DNA of 64,000 nt from Nitratireductor alexandrii (lineage in GTDB: Bacteria > Pseudomonadota > Alphaproteobacteria > Rhizobiales > Rhizobiaceae), in assembly GCF_004000215.1 (NCBI RefSeq), contig NZ_RBVY01000005.1, positions 372,001 to 436,000 on the forward strand. The letters run 5' to 3'. Below are positions 37,044-44,714 of the stretch, in pieces. Position 1 is the stretch's first letter, and every line of letters starts with the position of its first letter. Below the pieces are notes generated by a model, which was given only the letters and a program-made list of their open reading frames with translations, ran no database searches and was not told where the DNA came from. Both the position numbers and the translations under genes were made by a program.

Positions 37044-38354
37044 TTATTCCGCGGCCTGCCTTGCGGCCGGGTTGTTGGGGTGCGTCGTCCAGTTGGCGTA
37101 GGTCGGGTCGACCGTCTCGCCGGTGCGCTTGTCGAGCGCCCCCGCCTCGAGCGCCACCATGTCGATGCAGTTTTCGACCGGGCAGACATTGACGCACAGA
37201 TTGCAGCCCACGCACTCCTCCTCGATCACCTCGAAGCGGCGCTGGCCGTCGACGATCGCGGTGATCGCCTGGTGGGACGTGTCCTCGCAGGCGATATGGC
37301 AGCGGCCGCACTGGATGCACAGATCCTGGTTGATGCGTGCCTTGGTGACGTAGTTGAGATTGAGGTACTGCCAGTCGGAGACATTCGGCGTCGCGCGCCC
37401 GATCACGTCGTCGAGCGTGGCGTGGCCCTTGACGTCCATCCAGGTCTTCAGGCCCTCGATCATCTCCTCCACGACCTTGAAGCCGTAGGTCATGGCCGCC
37501 GTGCACACCTGCACGTTGCCCGCCCCCAGCGCCAGGAACTCGGCCGCGTCGCGCCAGGTGGTCACCCCGCCGATACCGGAGATCGGCAGGCCGGCGGTCT
37601 CGGGATCGCGGGCGATCTCGGCCACCATGTTGAGCGCGATCGGCTTCACCGCCGGCCCGCAATAGCCGCCATGCGAACCCTTGCCGTCAATCGTCGGCTG
37701 CGGCGCGAAACTGTCGAGATCGACGCCGGTGATCGAGTTGATCGTGTTGATCAGCGACACGGCGTCGGTGCCGCCGGCCTTGGCCGCGCGCGCCGGCTTG
37801 CGGATGTCGGTGATGTTGGGCGTGAGCTTGGTGATCACCGGCATGCGCGAGTTCTGCTTGCACCAGCGCACCACCATCTCGATATATTCGGGCACCTGCC
37901 CGACGGCGGAGCCCATGCCGCGCTCCGACATGCCGTGCGGACAGCCGAAATTGAGCTCAATGCCGTCGGCCTCGGTCTCCTCGACCAGTTTCAGGATCGA
38001 CTTCCAGTTCTCCTCCTCGCACGGCACCATCAACGAGACGATCATCGCGCGGTCGGGCCACTCCTTCTTGACCCGCTTGATCTCGCGCAGATTGGTCTGC
38101 AGCGGCCGGTCGGTGATCAGCTCGATATTGTTCATGCCCAGCAGGCGCCGGTCGCCGCTCCAGATCGCGCCGTAGCGCGGCCCGTTGACGTTGACGACAT
38201 GCGGGTCCTCGCCGAGCGTCTTCCACACCACCCCGCCCCAGCCGGCGCGGAAGGCCCGCACCACATTGTATTCCTTGTCGGTCGGCGGGGCGGAAGCCAG
38301 CCAGAACGGGTTGGGGGATTTGATGCCGACGAAATTGTTGCGGATATCTGCCAT
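37044..38354 (-). CDS. preA: NAD-dependent dihydropyrimidine dehydrogenase subunit PreA
   Basis: PreA holds the FMN site where uracil or thymine is reduced to the dihydro form. The 436-residue protein has the dihydroorotate-dehydrogenase-like barrel with the substrate loop ELNFGCPHGMSERGMG, whose Cys corresponds to the general acid Cys of mammalian dihydropyrimidine dehydrogenase. Two [4Fe-4S] motifs follow near the C-terminus, CIQCGRCHIAC and CVGCNLCVNVCP. Its ribosome site (GAAGGGAA) lies inside the last codons of the preceding 166-residue gene, which separates it from preT. Confidence 0.95.
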   Translation of the reverse strand: MADIRNNFVGIKSPNPFWLASAPPTDKEYNVVRAFRAGWGGVVWKTLGEDPHVVNVNGPRYGAIWSGDRRLLGMNNIELITDRPLQTNLREIKRVKKEWPDRAMIVSLMVPCEEENWKSILKLVEETEADGIELNFGCPHGMSERGMGSAVGQVPEYIEMVVRWCKQNSRMPVITKLTPNITDIRKPARAAKAGGTDAVSLINTINSITGVDLDSFAPQPTIDGKGSHGGYCGPAVKPIALNMVAEIARDPETAGLPISGIGGVTTWRDAAEFLALGAGNVQVCTAAMTYGFKVVEEMIEGLKTWMDVKGHATLDDVIGRATPNVSDWQYLNLNYVTKARINQDLCIQCGRCHIACEDTSHQAITAIVDGQRRFEVIEEECVGCNLCVNVCPVENCIDMVALEAGALDKRTGETVDPTYANWTTHPNNPAARQAAE

Positions 38355-38356
38355 GG

Positions 38357-38857
38357 TCAGTTCCCTTCTGCGTGATCCTGCACTTGGGCCGGGTCGACGT
38401 TGGCGTTGGATAGCCGGGCGCGTGCTGCGGCCTGCACTTCATCGTCAAATGTCTTCGGATGACACAACACAACCGCCTCAAATGTAAGTTCAGGATGGCC
38501 CCGTTCGATCAGGTCGGTGAACCCGGCCGACACGTTAGGTTTCATTGTAAGGTCTGATACGGTCTTTGCCTCGCCGTCGCGGGCAATCTTTTGCCTGGTT
38601 CGACTGAGCTTGACGGTCTTGCCTCGCTCTTGGCGGAGCATCTCCTCAAGCGCAAAAACCGATTGCCAAACATCGTGCTCGACCGTCCCCGGATTAGCCT
38701 CTGGCTGGACAACGCACAGTCTTGTAAAAGCAGCTCGCTCGACAGCTGCAGAGCCTTGGCGCCTAGCGTTAGTGACAAAAGTGCGCAACCTCTCAGGGTT
38801 AAGCGTATTGGCAATCTCAACCAACGCGGCGCGTTCACCTTTTGTGAGATTCGTCAT
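38357..38857 (-). CDS. Unknown lower-GC gene inserted between preT and preA (166 aa)
   Basis: I do not recognise this hydrophilic 166-residue protein (start MTNLTKGERAALVEIANTLN). Its G+C content is near 54 percent by eye, clearly below both flanking genes, and it uses AT-ending codons far more than they do. Its ATG follows the preT TGA with no gap, and its stop lies 2 bp before the preA ATG. It is therefore translated in the same transcript and supplies the preA ribosome site. PreT and PreA genes are normally adjacent. The composition suggests acquisition by transfer; the function is unknown. Confidence 0.75.
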   Translation of the reverse strand: MTNLTKGERAALVEIANTLNPERLRTFVTNARRQGSAAVERAAFTRLCVVQPEANPGTVEHDVWQSVFALEEMLRQERGKTVKLSRTRQKIARDGEAKTVSDLTMKPNVSAGFTDLIERGHPELTFEAVVLCHPKTFDDEVQAAARARLSNANVDPAQVQDHAEGN

Positions 38858-40213
38858 TCACTTGTCCAACAGCGCCCGGTTGATGCTGTCGGCCGCGTCG
38901 CGCCCCTGCGCGACCGCGGACACCGTCAGATCCTCGCCGCCGACAATGCAGTCGCCGCCGGCCCAGACCGACTTCATCGACGTGCGGCCCTCCTCGTCGA
39001 CCTTGATGCGGCCTTGTTCGAGCGCGATCGCGTTGCCGCTGCCGTTGAGCGGTGCGGCATCGAAGGTCTGGCCGATCGCCTTGAACACCTGGTCGGCGGC
39101 AAGCGTGACCACCTCGCCGGTGCCCACCAGCTTTCCCTGGTCCAGGCGCGTATATTCGAGCTCGATGCCGACCGTCGTGCCGTTGACCGCAACGACGCGC
39201 TTCGGCTGTTGCCAGTGGCGAATGACGACGCCGTTCGAGGCGGCGAGATCCTGTTCGTATTCCGAGGCGTTCATGTGCTCCTTGCCGCGTCGGTAGCAGA
39301 TCGTCACCTCCTCGGCGCCGAGCAGCTTGGACTGGATGGCCGCGTCGATCGCCGTCATGCCGCCGCCGATCACCACGACCCGGCGCCCGACCGGGATCGA
39401 GGCGAGATCGTCCGCCTGGCGCAGTCCGGCGATGAACTCCACCGCGTTGTCCACGCCCGGCGCGTCCTCGCCCTCCGCGCGCAGCGCGTTGACCCCGGCA
39501 AGCCCCATGCCCAGGAAAACGGCGTCGTGCGTGGCCGCGAGCTCGGCAAGCGCGATATCGCGGCCGAGCGCCTTGCCGTATTCGATGGCAATGCCGCCGA
39601 CCGCCGTCACATAGTCGACCTCGGCCTGGGCGAAGTCGTCCACGGTCTTGTAGGCCGCGATGCCGTATTCGTTGAGACCGCCGGCCTTTGGCTTGGCCTC
39701 GTAGATGGTGACCGTATGGCCGGCGACCGCCAGGCGGTGGGCGCAGGCGAGACCGGCCGGTCCGGCGCCGACCACGGCGACCGACTTGCCGCTCGGCGCG
39801 GCGCGTTCGTAAAACTGCTTACCGGCCTCCATCGCCACGTCGGTGGCATAACGCTGCAGCCGCCCGATCTGGACCGGCTTGCCCTCGGCGACCTCGCGCA
39901 CGCACACTTCCTCGCACAGCGTTTCGGTCGGGCAGACACGCGCGCACATCCCGCCGAGAATGTTCTGGTCGAAAATCGTCTTGGCCGAACCGAGCGGATT
40001 GTCGGTCGCGATCTGGCGGATGAACATGGGGATGTCGATCGAGGTCGGACAGGCCTGCATGCACGGCGCGTCATAGCAGAAATAACAGCGATCCGCCTCC
40101 ACCACCGCCTCGTGACGGTCGAGCGGCGGATGCAAGTCGGAGAAATTGTCCGAATACTGCGTCTGCGACAGTCGCCCGGCGACGATCCCGTCCTTGAACT
40201 GGCCTTGTGCCAT
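38858..40213 (-). CDS. preT: NAD-dependent dihydropyrimidine dehydrogenase subunit PreT
   Basis: PreT is the FAD/Fe-S electron-input subunit of dihydropyrimidine dehydrogenase. The 451-residue protein has N-terminal cysteine clusters CYFCYDAPCMQACP and CARVCPTETLCEEVC for [4Fe-4S] centres. These are followed by the FAD motif VGAGPAGLACAHRLAVAG and the NAD(P)H motif VVIGGGMTAIDAAIQ. It is the first gene of its operon; a RutR-like box lies 49 bp upstream of its start. Confidence 0.95.
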   Translation of the reverse strand: MAQGQFKDGIVAGRLSQTQYSDNFSDLHPPLDRHEAVVEADRCYFCYDAPCMQACPTSIDIPMFIRQIATDNPLGSAKTIFDQNILGGMCARVCPTETLCEEVCVREVAEGKPVQIGRLQRYATDVAMEAGKQFYERAAPSGKSVAVVGAGPAGLACAHRLAVAGHTVTIYEAKPKAGGLNEYGIAAYKTVDDFAQAEVDYVTAVGGIAIEYGKALGRDIALAELAATHDAVFLGMGLAGVNALRAEGEDAPGVDNAVEFIAGLRQADDLASIPVGRRVVVIGGGMTAIDAAIQSKLLGAEEVTICYRRGKEHMNASEYEQDLAASNGVVIRHWQQPKRVVAVNGTTVGIELEYTRLDQGKLVGTGEVVTLAADQVFKAIGQTFDAAPLNGSGNAIALEQGRIKVDEEGRTSMKSVWAGGDCIVGGEDLTVSAVAQGRDAADSINRALLDK

Positions 40214-40261
40214 CCCTGTTCCCCATTCTTGGTTTGGGAAAAATCTAGCACGTTTTGTTTT

Positions 40262-40277
40262 TTTATCAATCGGTCAA
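40262..40277 (-). promoter_or_regulatory. RutR-like box upstream of preT
   Basis: Read on the minus strand, TTGACCGATTGATAAA matches the RutR consensus TTGACCANNTGGTCAA at 11 of 14 fixed positions. It shares TTGACCGAnTG with the box at 32361. It lies 49 bp before the preT start, where a repressor could block the promoter. The pair of boxes links the two halves of the pyrimidine pathway in one regulon (inference). Confidence 0.55.
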
Positions 40278-40343
40278 ATTTTTAATCCGCGCCAGGCCAC
40301 GATTATTACTTGACTATTACTTTCATGTTTTTATGGAATGGGA

Positions 40344-40429
40344 ATCCGGGCCATCTCCAGGCATGGCGGGTTTGGCCCCGACCGGGACGGCGGGCCGGCG
40401 ACAGCCGCGTCGCCGCCCGTCCCCTTTTT
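40344..40429 (+). ncRNA. Candidate small RNA with own promoter and terminator
   Basis: A promoter-like pair TTGACT (40310-40315) and TATGGA (40332-40337), spaced by 16 bases, precedes a GC-rich segment. It ends in a two-part hairpin: outer stem GGGACGG (40384-40390) with CCGTCCC, inner stem GGCGAC with GTCGCC, followed by CTTTTTC (40424-40430). A further stem, GGGCCA near 40348 with TGGCCC near 40373, lies inside. No plus-strand protein gene feeds this terminator, which is the main argument for an independent RNA of about 86 nt. The transcript start is estimated from the -10 position. Confidence 0.4.
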
Positions 40430-40430
40430 C
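40384..40430 (+). terminator. Orphan Rho-independent terminator
   Basis: The hairpin pairs GGGACGG with CCGTCCC and, inside it, GGCGAC with GTCGCC. It is followed directly by C and five T. It is oriented on the plus strand. The nearest plus-strand gene upstream ends at 36910, about 3.5 kb away, so it is not the end of a known gene. Confidence 0.7.
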
Positions 40431-40800
40431 AGTTTCACTGCCGTCATCGCCATCCGACGCGCAACCCGCGGCCGGTCGCTCCGTGCGGGACGCGCGGCGT
40501 GTCGGCAAGGCCGCGACCCCGTCGCCGCCGAGTCCGCAACGGGGCCGACCGCCCGGCAAACATCGCTGAGAAGAATTCAATCTTTCTCAGATTTTCTCAC
40601 AATTGAGCCGGCCGAAGACGGCGACTACTTTCGCTCCGTTCGACTCGCAAGTCCGCGTCATGTCTGATATTCAAAAATCCTGACGATTCCTGTGTACTTC
40701 TTCGCTGGCCTTGCGGAAAATAGATGGATTGAATCGTATGAACGCAAGTTTCTTGCTATAAAAACTTGGATATCAAATCATTCAGCCTGGATTGACCCGC

Positions 40801-41037
40801 ATGACAAGCAGACCCGATCCCGCCGACGTGATGCGCGCCGCCGACGCCGTGATGGAAGCTTATGGCGGCGAAGACCCGCAGCACGCGTTGCGGCAGGCAG
40901 CCCGCGCGGAAGACCATGCGGTCAACAAGGTTTTTGCGCGGGCGGTTCGAGAAGAGATCGAAAAACGCTGCCTGCAACAGACACCCGAAAAATGGACGCC
41001 GGCGGCCGCGCGCGACCAGAGCGCGACACAGCGATAA
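40801..41037 (+). CDS. Small hypothetical protein (78 aa)
   Basis: I do not recognise this protein. It is hydrophilic and probably helical (MTSRPDPADVMRAADAVMEA, then a run of charged residues and EEIEKRCLQQ). The ATG at 40801 follows an AT-rich region that could hold its promoter; a TTG three codons upstream is a weaker start. GC-rich third positions agree with coding. It stands alone between the candidate small RNA and the repeat region. Confidence 0.5.
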   Translation: MTSRPDPADVMRAADAVMEAYGGEDPQHALRQAARAEDHAVNKVFARAVREEIEKRCLQQTPEKWTPAAARDQSATQR

Positions 41038-41123
41038 TCCGTCCTCATGGCTCGCGGTTTCCTCGCGGGCCGAAAATCCAGCCCGCCGAACCCCACTCGA
41101 TAAGGACATCAGCCCGTTTTGGA

Positions 41124-41216
41124 GTTTCCTGGCGAGGAGGAAGCCGGATCGCCGTTCGCAAACGCGTCAAGACGAAAAGTCAGAGCCGGTCTGCGAAACC
41201 GTGGAAAGCAGGACGC
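41124..41216 (-). repeat. 93-bp direct repeat, copy 1
   Basis: This segment aligns without gaps to 41676-41768, with about 80 of 93 bases identical by my count. It begins immediately after the stop of the 84-residue gene on the minus strand. Its core AGAGCCGGTCTGC...GCAGGAC can form an imperfect hairpin. Similar hairpin-bearing repeats are scattered in intergenic regions of rhizobia. Confidence 0.75.
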
Positions 41217-41471
41217 TTAGTCCCTGGCCAGGGCCGGATGCGGCACATTGTTGTTACCGACAGACGCATCGAACGGACGCTCCTTGCGCACCGTGTCGCA
41301 CGCTTCGATATAGGCCATCTCGACAAAATAGCCGATCAGGGGCAACCCGTCGCCTTCGGCAAGCTGGCGCAACTCGCGCAAATGCTCTTGTAGATAGACC
41401 AGACGTTGATGCCGGCTTCCCCGCGTTCTTGCGCCCACGACGAAATCCCCCTTTTCAAAACTGTCACTCAC
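41217..41471 (-). CDS. Small hypothetical protein (84 aa)
   Basis: The GTG at 41471 gives an 84-residue protein starting (V)SDSFEKGDFVVGARTRGSR. It has a helical centre LVYLQEHLRELRQLAEGDGL and PLIGYFVEMAYIEACDTV. This centre resembles short helical proteins I associate with alphaproteobacteria, but I cannot name a family. An in-frame start at 41717 would add 82 residues of unnatural-looking sequence that runs through the second repeat copy, so I reject it. The gene is followed directly by repeat copy 1. Confidence 0.55.
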   Translation of the reverse strand: MSDSFEKGDFVVGARTRGSRHQRLVYLQEHLRELRQLAEGDGLPLIGYFVEMAYIEACDTVRKERPFDASVGNNNVPHPALARD

Positions 41472-41777
41472 CCCGCCGGCACCATAACCGCCAAGACGGA
41501 CACGCGCGGGTTTCCGCCCATAACAGGCCCTGGTTGCAGTGGGTTGTGGAGGAAAACATCCCGCACGGCCGATGCCACGGGCCGCGTCCGGCGAGGGGCG
41601 GGCGATCGCGTCCAGCCCCTCCTCCCGGACCGACGGCTTCGGTCGCCGGCAAGACCGGCGCTTTGCGGCCATAGCGTTTCCCGGCGAAGTGGAAGCCGGT
41701 TCGCCGTTCAAAAACACGTCAAGACGATAGGTCAGAGCCGGTCTGCGAAGCCGTGAAAAGCAGAACGGCTCCGGCGG
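41472..41777. other. Intergenic region with repeat copy 2
   Basis: This 306-bp gap lies between the ABC ATPase gene and the small 84-residue gene, both on the minus strand. Its right third is the second copy of the 93-bp repeat. The rest is GC-rich, and I saw neither a credible gene nor a clear promoter. Confidence 0.45.
41676..41768 (-). repeat. 93-bp direct repeat, copy 2
   Basis: This copy begins 9 bp after the stop codon of the ABC ATPase gene (minus strand) and matches copy 1 at 41124-41216. On the minus strand AGCCGTTCTGC pairs with GCAGACCGGCT (one mismatch) across a short loop. The result is a stable 3'-end hairpin without a T-run. Confidence 0.75.
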
Positions 41778-44636
41778 CTAGCGCGGCTTCTTGCCGAATA
41801 TCTTGACATATTCGGCTTCGCCGCCCTTGGCGAGCGCCTTGGCCTGCTTGACCCAATCCTCGCGCTCGATGCGGCCGTGGAACTTCAAATGCCCGTCGAC
41901 CCACGCGCGTTCGGCTTTCTTCCACGAGGCGATCTGGCCGTAGCTGTAAATGCCGAGCCCGTTCAAAATGCCTTCGATCTTCGGGCCGACGCCCGAGATC
42001 AGCTTGAGATCGTCCGGCTTGGCCGGCTTTTTCATCGCCGGCGGGCGGTTCTTGTCCGGGTCGGGCGCCGGCTGGGCCTTGGCTGGCCCTGCCTTCCCGC
42101 CGACGGAGCTACCCTTGCGGGCCGCAGCCGACGGCGCTTTTTTGGCGGTCTTCGGTGCCGGTTCGCGCGCGGCAAGCTCTCCGCGCGACACTTTCTTCGG
42201 CCCCGCCGGGGTGGCCTTGCGGCCGGCGAGATCGGTGTCGGGCGCGGCCTGCTTGGCCGTTTTCGGCCGCTTCGCGGCGGCCGGCTTGGTCGATGCGCTC
42301 ACCGCCTGCCGGCCGGCGCCGACCTGCGACATCACCTTGGCCGGCGCGGATTCGCCCGGCAGCGCCGAGGGTGTCTTGCGCGTGCGCGCGCTGCCCGTCT
42401 TCTTCGCCGCCGCCTCGCGGGCTGCCGGAATTTCGCCCTTCGCCTTTTGCCGGGGCGACGGGGCCGTCTCGGCGGCCTTGGTGGCCTTGGCGGATGCCGG
42501 TTTGCGCTTCGTTTCGGCGACCTTGCTGGCGCCGACCTCGAAGCTGATCACCGGCTCCATCTCGTCCAGGATCTCGTCGTCGAGCCAGCACAGGCTTCTG
42601 TGGCCATTGCCGAGTTCCTTGAGCGGCGGCACCTCGGTTTCGCATTTATTGCCCGGCACGCGCGACTTCCAGCGGCAGCGAGTCTGGAACGGACAGCCGG
42701 TGGGCGGGTTGAGCGCGGAGGGAATATCGCCCTCAAGCACGATATGCTGCTTGACCACGCTGGTGTCGGCGATCGGGATCGCCGAAAGCAGCGCCTCCGT
42801 GTAGGGATGGTAAGGCGGCGAAAAAATCTGGTCGGTCGTGCCCTGCTCGACGATGTAGCCCAGATACATCACCACCACCCGGTCGGCGAGGTAGCGCACC
42901 ACCGACAGATCGTGGCTGATGAACAGCATCGTCGTCTTGTTCTTGCGCTGGATGTCCATCAAGAGTTCGGTGACGGCGGCCTGCACCGACACGTCGAGCG
43001 CCGACACCGGCTCGTCGGCGACCACCACCTTGGCATTGCCGGCAAAGGCGCGCGCCACGCCGATGCGCTGCTTCTGGCCGCCCGAAAGCTGGCGCGGCAT
43101 CCTGACCGCGAAGGCGCGCGGCAGCTTGACCAGGTCGAGCAGTTCCAGCATCCGCGTATGGCGGTCGGCCTGGCTGTTGCCGACCTTGAATTTCTCCAGC
43201 GTGCGGATGATCTGCGAGCCGACCGAATGGCTCGGATTGAGCGTGTCGAACGGGTTCTGGAACACCATCTGGATCGAGGAGATCGTGTCGACGTCGCGTT
43301 CCTCGATCGGCGTCGACTGGATTTCCTTGTTGCCCAGCGTCACCCTTCCCTCGGTCGCCGTTTCCAGGCCGAGCAGCACCTTGGCGAGTGTCGACTTGCC
43401 GCAGCCCGATTCGCCGACGATCGCCACGGTCTCGGCCTCGCGCGCCTCGAAGCTGATCGTCTCGTTCGCCTTGACCGTGCGCGTCTCCGAGCCGCCGAAG
43501 ATCGCGTTGGCGGCGACGTGGTAATATTTCTTCAGCTTGTCGACCACCAGCGCCGGCGCGCCCGGCTCGGTGGCCTCGTGCTCGACCGTCGCGCCTTCCG
43601 GCAGCGCCTCCCAGTCGAGTTCGTTGAACCGCACACAGCGGCTCTGGTGCCGGTCGTGACCCTCGACGTCGATCATCGGGATCTCGGCCGCGTCGCACAC
43701 CCCTTCCACGAAATGGTGGCAGCGCGGCGCGAAATTGCAGCCCCGCGGACGCTCCTGCGGCAGCGGCAACTGCCCGGGAATGGCGATCAGCGGCCGCGAG
43801 TTCTTGTCCGCGCCGGGCAGCGGGATCGAGCGGAACAGGCCCTGCGTATAGGGATGGCGCATCTGGTTGAACACGTCGTCGATATTGCCGGTTTCCACCG
43901 CCTCGCCCGAATACATCACCGTGATCCGGTCGCAGGTCTCCAGGATCAGGCCGAGATTATGCGACACGAAGATCATCGACGTGCCGAACTCCTTGCCGAG
44001 CCCCTTGACCAGTTCGACGATCCCGGCCTCGACCGTCACGTCGAGCGCGGTGGTGGGCTCGTCGAGCAGAAGCAGCGCCGGCTTCGACAACAGCGCCATG
44101 GCGATGACGATACGCTGCTGCTGGCCGCCCGAAAGCTGGTGCGGATAGGACCGCATCATGCGCTCCGGGTCGGGCAGGCGCACGGAGCGCACCATCTCCA
44201 GCGCGCGACTATAGGCCTCCTCCTTCGACACCTTGTCGTGGATCAGCGGCACTTCCATGAGCTGTTGTCCGACCTTCATGGCCGGGTTCAGGCTCGCCAT
44301 CGGCTCCTGATAGATCATGGCGATCTCGTTGCCGCGGATCGCCCGCAGCTCCGCGTCCGACATGTCGCCCATGTCGCGGCCCTTGAACTTGATGCGCCCG
44401 CCGACGATCTGGCCGACATTCGAAAGGTCGCGCATGATGCCGAGCGACACGGTCGACTTGCCGCACCCCGATTCGCCGACGATGCCCATCGCCTCGCCGG
44501 GCATCACCGAACAGGAAAAATCCATCACCGCCGGGATCTCGCCCTTGCGGGTGAAGAACGAGATCGACAGGTTCTCGATTTCCAGGATCGGTTCGTCCGT
44601 CTTCTGGTTCCGCGAGATGCTGATGGCTTCGTTCAT
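41778..44636 (-). CDS. Double ABC ATPase (peptide type) fused to a NuoE-like helix-hairpin-helix domain
   Basis: A 952-residue protein. Residues 1 to about 713 hold two oligopeptide/dipeptide-type ATPase domains. Both have Walker A GESGCGKST (54-62 and near 405-413), signatures LSGGQQQR and LSGGQKQR, Walker B motifs, and Cys-rich peptide-ABC tails (CNFAPRCHHF, CPFQTRCRWK). Residues 714-873 are an Ala/Lys/Pro-rich low-complexity linker. Residues 874-952 are a helix-hairpin-helix domain with LKLISGVGPKIEGILNGLGI and HGRIEREDWVKQAKALAKGG, closely resembling the C-terminal extension of rhizobial NuoE. The frame is unbroken. It is the last gene of the importer operon with two permeases and a binding protein. 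Confidence 0.9.
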   Translation of the reverse strand: MNEAISISRNQKTDEPILEIENLSISFFTRKGEIPAVMDFSCSVMPGEAMGIVGESGCGKSTVSLGIMRDLSNVGQIVGGRIKFKGRDMGDMSDAELRAIRGNEIAMIYQEPMASLNPAMKVGQQLMEVPLIHDKVSKEEAYSRALEMVRSVRLPDPERMMRSYPHQLSGGQQQRIVIAMALLSKPALLLLDEPTTALDVTVEAGIVELVKGLGKEFGTSMIFVSHNLGLILETCDRITVMYSGEAVETGNIDDVFNQMRHPYTQGLFRSIPLPGADKNSRPLIAIPGQLPLPQERPRGCNFAPRCHHFVEGVCDAAEIPMIDVEGHDRHQSRCVRFNELDWEALPEGATVEHEATEPGAPALVVDKLKKYYHVAANAIFGGSETRTVKANETISFEAREAETVAIVGESGCGKSTLAKVLLGLETATEGRVTLGNKEIQSTPIEERDVDTISSIQMVFQNPFDTLNPSHSVGSQIIRTLEKFKVGNSQADRHTRMLELLDLVKLPRAFAVRMPRQLSGGQKQRIGVARAFAGNAKVVVADEPVSALDVSVQAAVTELLMDIQRKNKTTMLFISHDLSVVRYLADRVVVMYLGYIVEQGTTDQIFSPPYHPYTEALLSAIPIADTSVVKQHIVLEGDIPSALNPPTGCPFQTRCRWKSRVPGNKCETEVPPLKELGNGHRSLCWLDDEILDEMEPVISFEVGASKVAETKRKPASAKATKAAETAPSPRQKAKGEIPAAREAAAKKTGSARTRKTPSALPGESAPAKVMSQVGAGRQAVSASTKPAAAKRPKTAKQAAPDTDLAGRKATPAGPKKVSRGELAAREPAPKTAKKAPSAAARKGSSVGGKAGPAKAQPAPDPDKNRPPAMKKPAKPDDLKLISGVGPKIEGILNGLGIYSYGQIASWKKAERAWVDGHLKFHGRIEREDWVKQAKALAKGGEAEYVKIFGKKPR

Positions 44637-44714
44637 GGCGTCGCTCTCGGTTTCTTCTGTCTGTGCGGGCCCCGCCGCGCGGCGGGACGCGAGGAGATCG
44701 TGGTTCGGCTGCCG

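Larger units (their letters stand above)
40214..40800. other. Long intergenic region upstream of preT
   Basis: This 587-bp gap has no convincing protein gene. It contains a RutR-like box (40262-40277), a promoter-like sequence and hairpin terminator that bound a candidate small RNA (about 40344-40429), and a second AT-rich hairpin. That hairpin is CTGAGAA (40566-40572) with TTCTCAG (40584-40590), followed by ATTTTCTC. The right part (about 40560-40800) is much more AT-rich than the genome average. Confidence 0.5.

Noticed and set aside
40566-40597. AT-rich hairpin CTGAGAA/TTCTCAG followed by T-rich sequence, as a second terminator
   Set aside because: The stem is only 7 bp with an 11-base loop and the T-run is interrupted; I keep it as a note in the intergenic entry, not as a terminator.
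41472-41717. N-terminal extension of the 84-residue gene at 41217-41471 up to position 41717
   Set aside because: The extra 82 residues run through repeat copy 2 and look like non-coding translation; the GTG at 41471 marks the start of natural-looking sequence.
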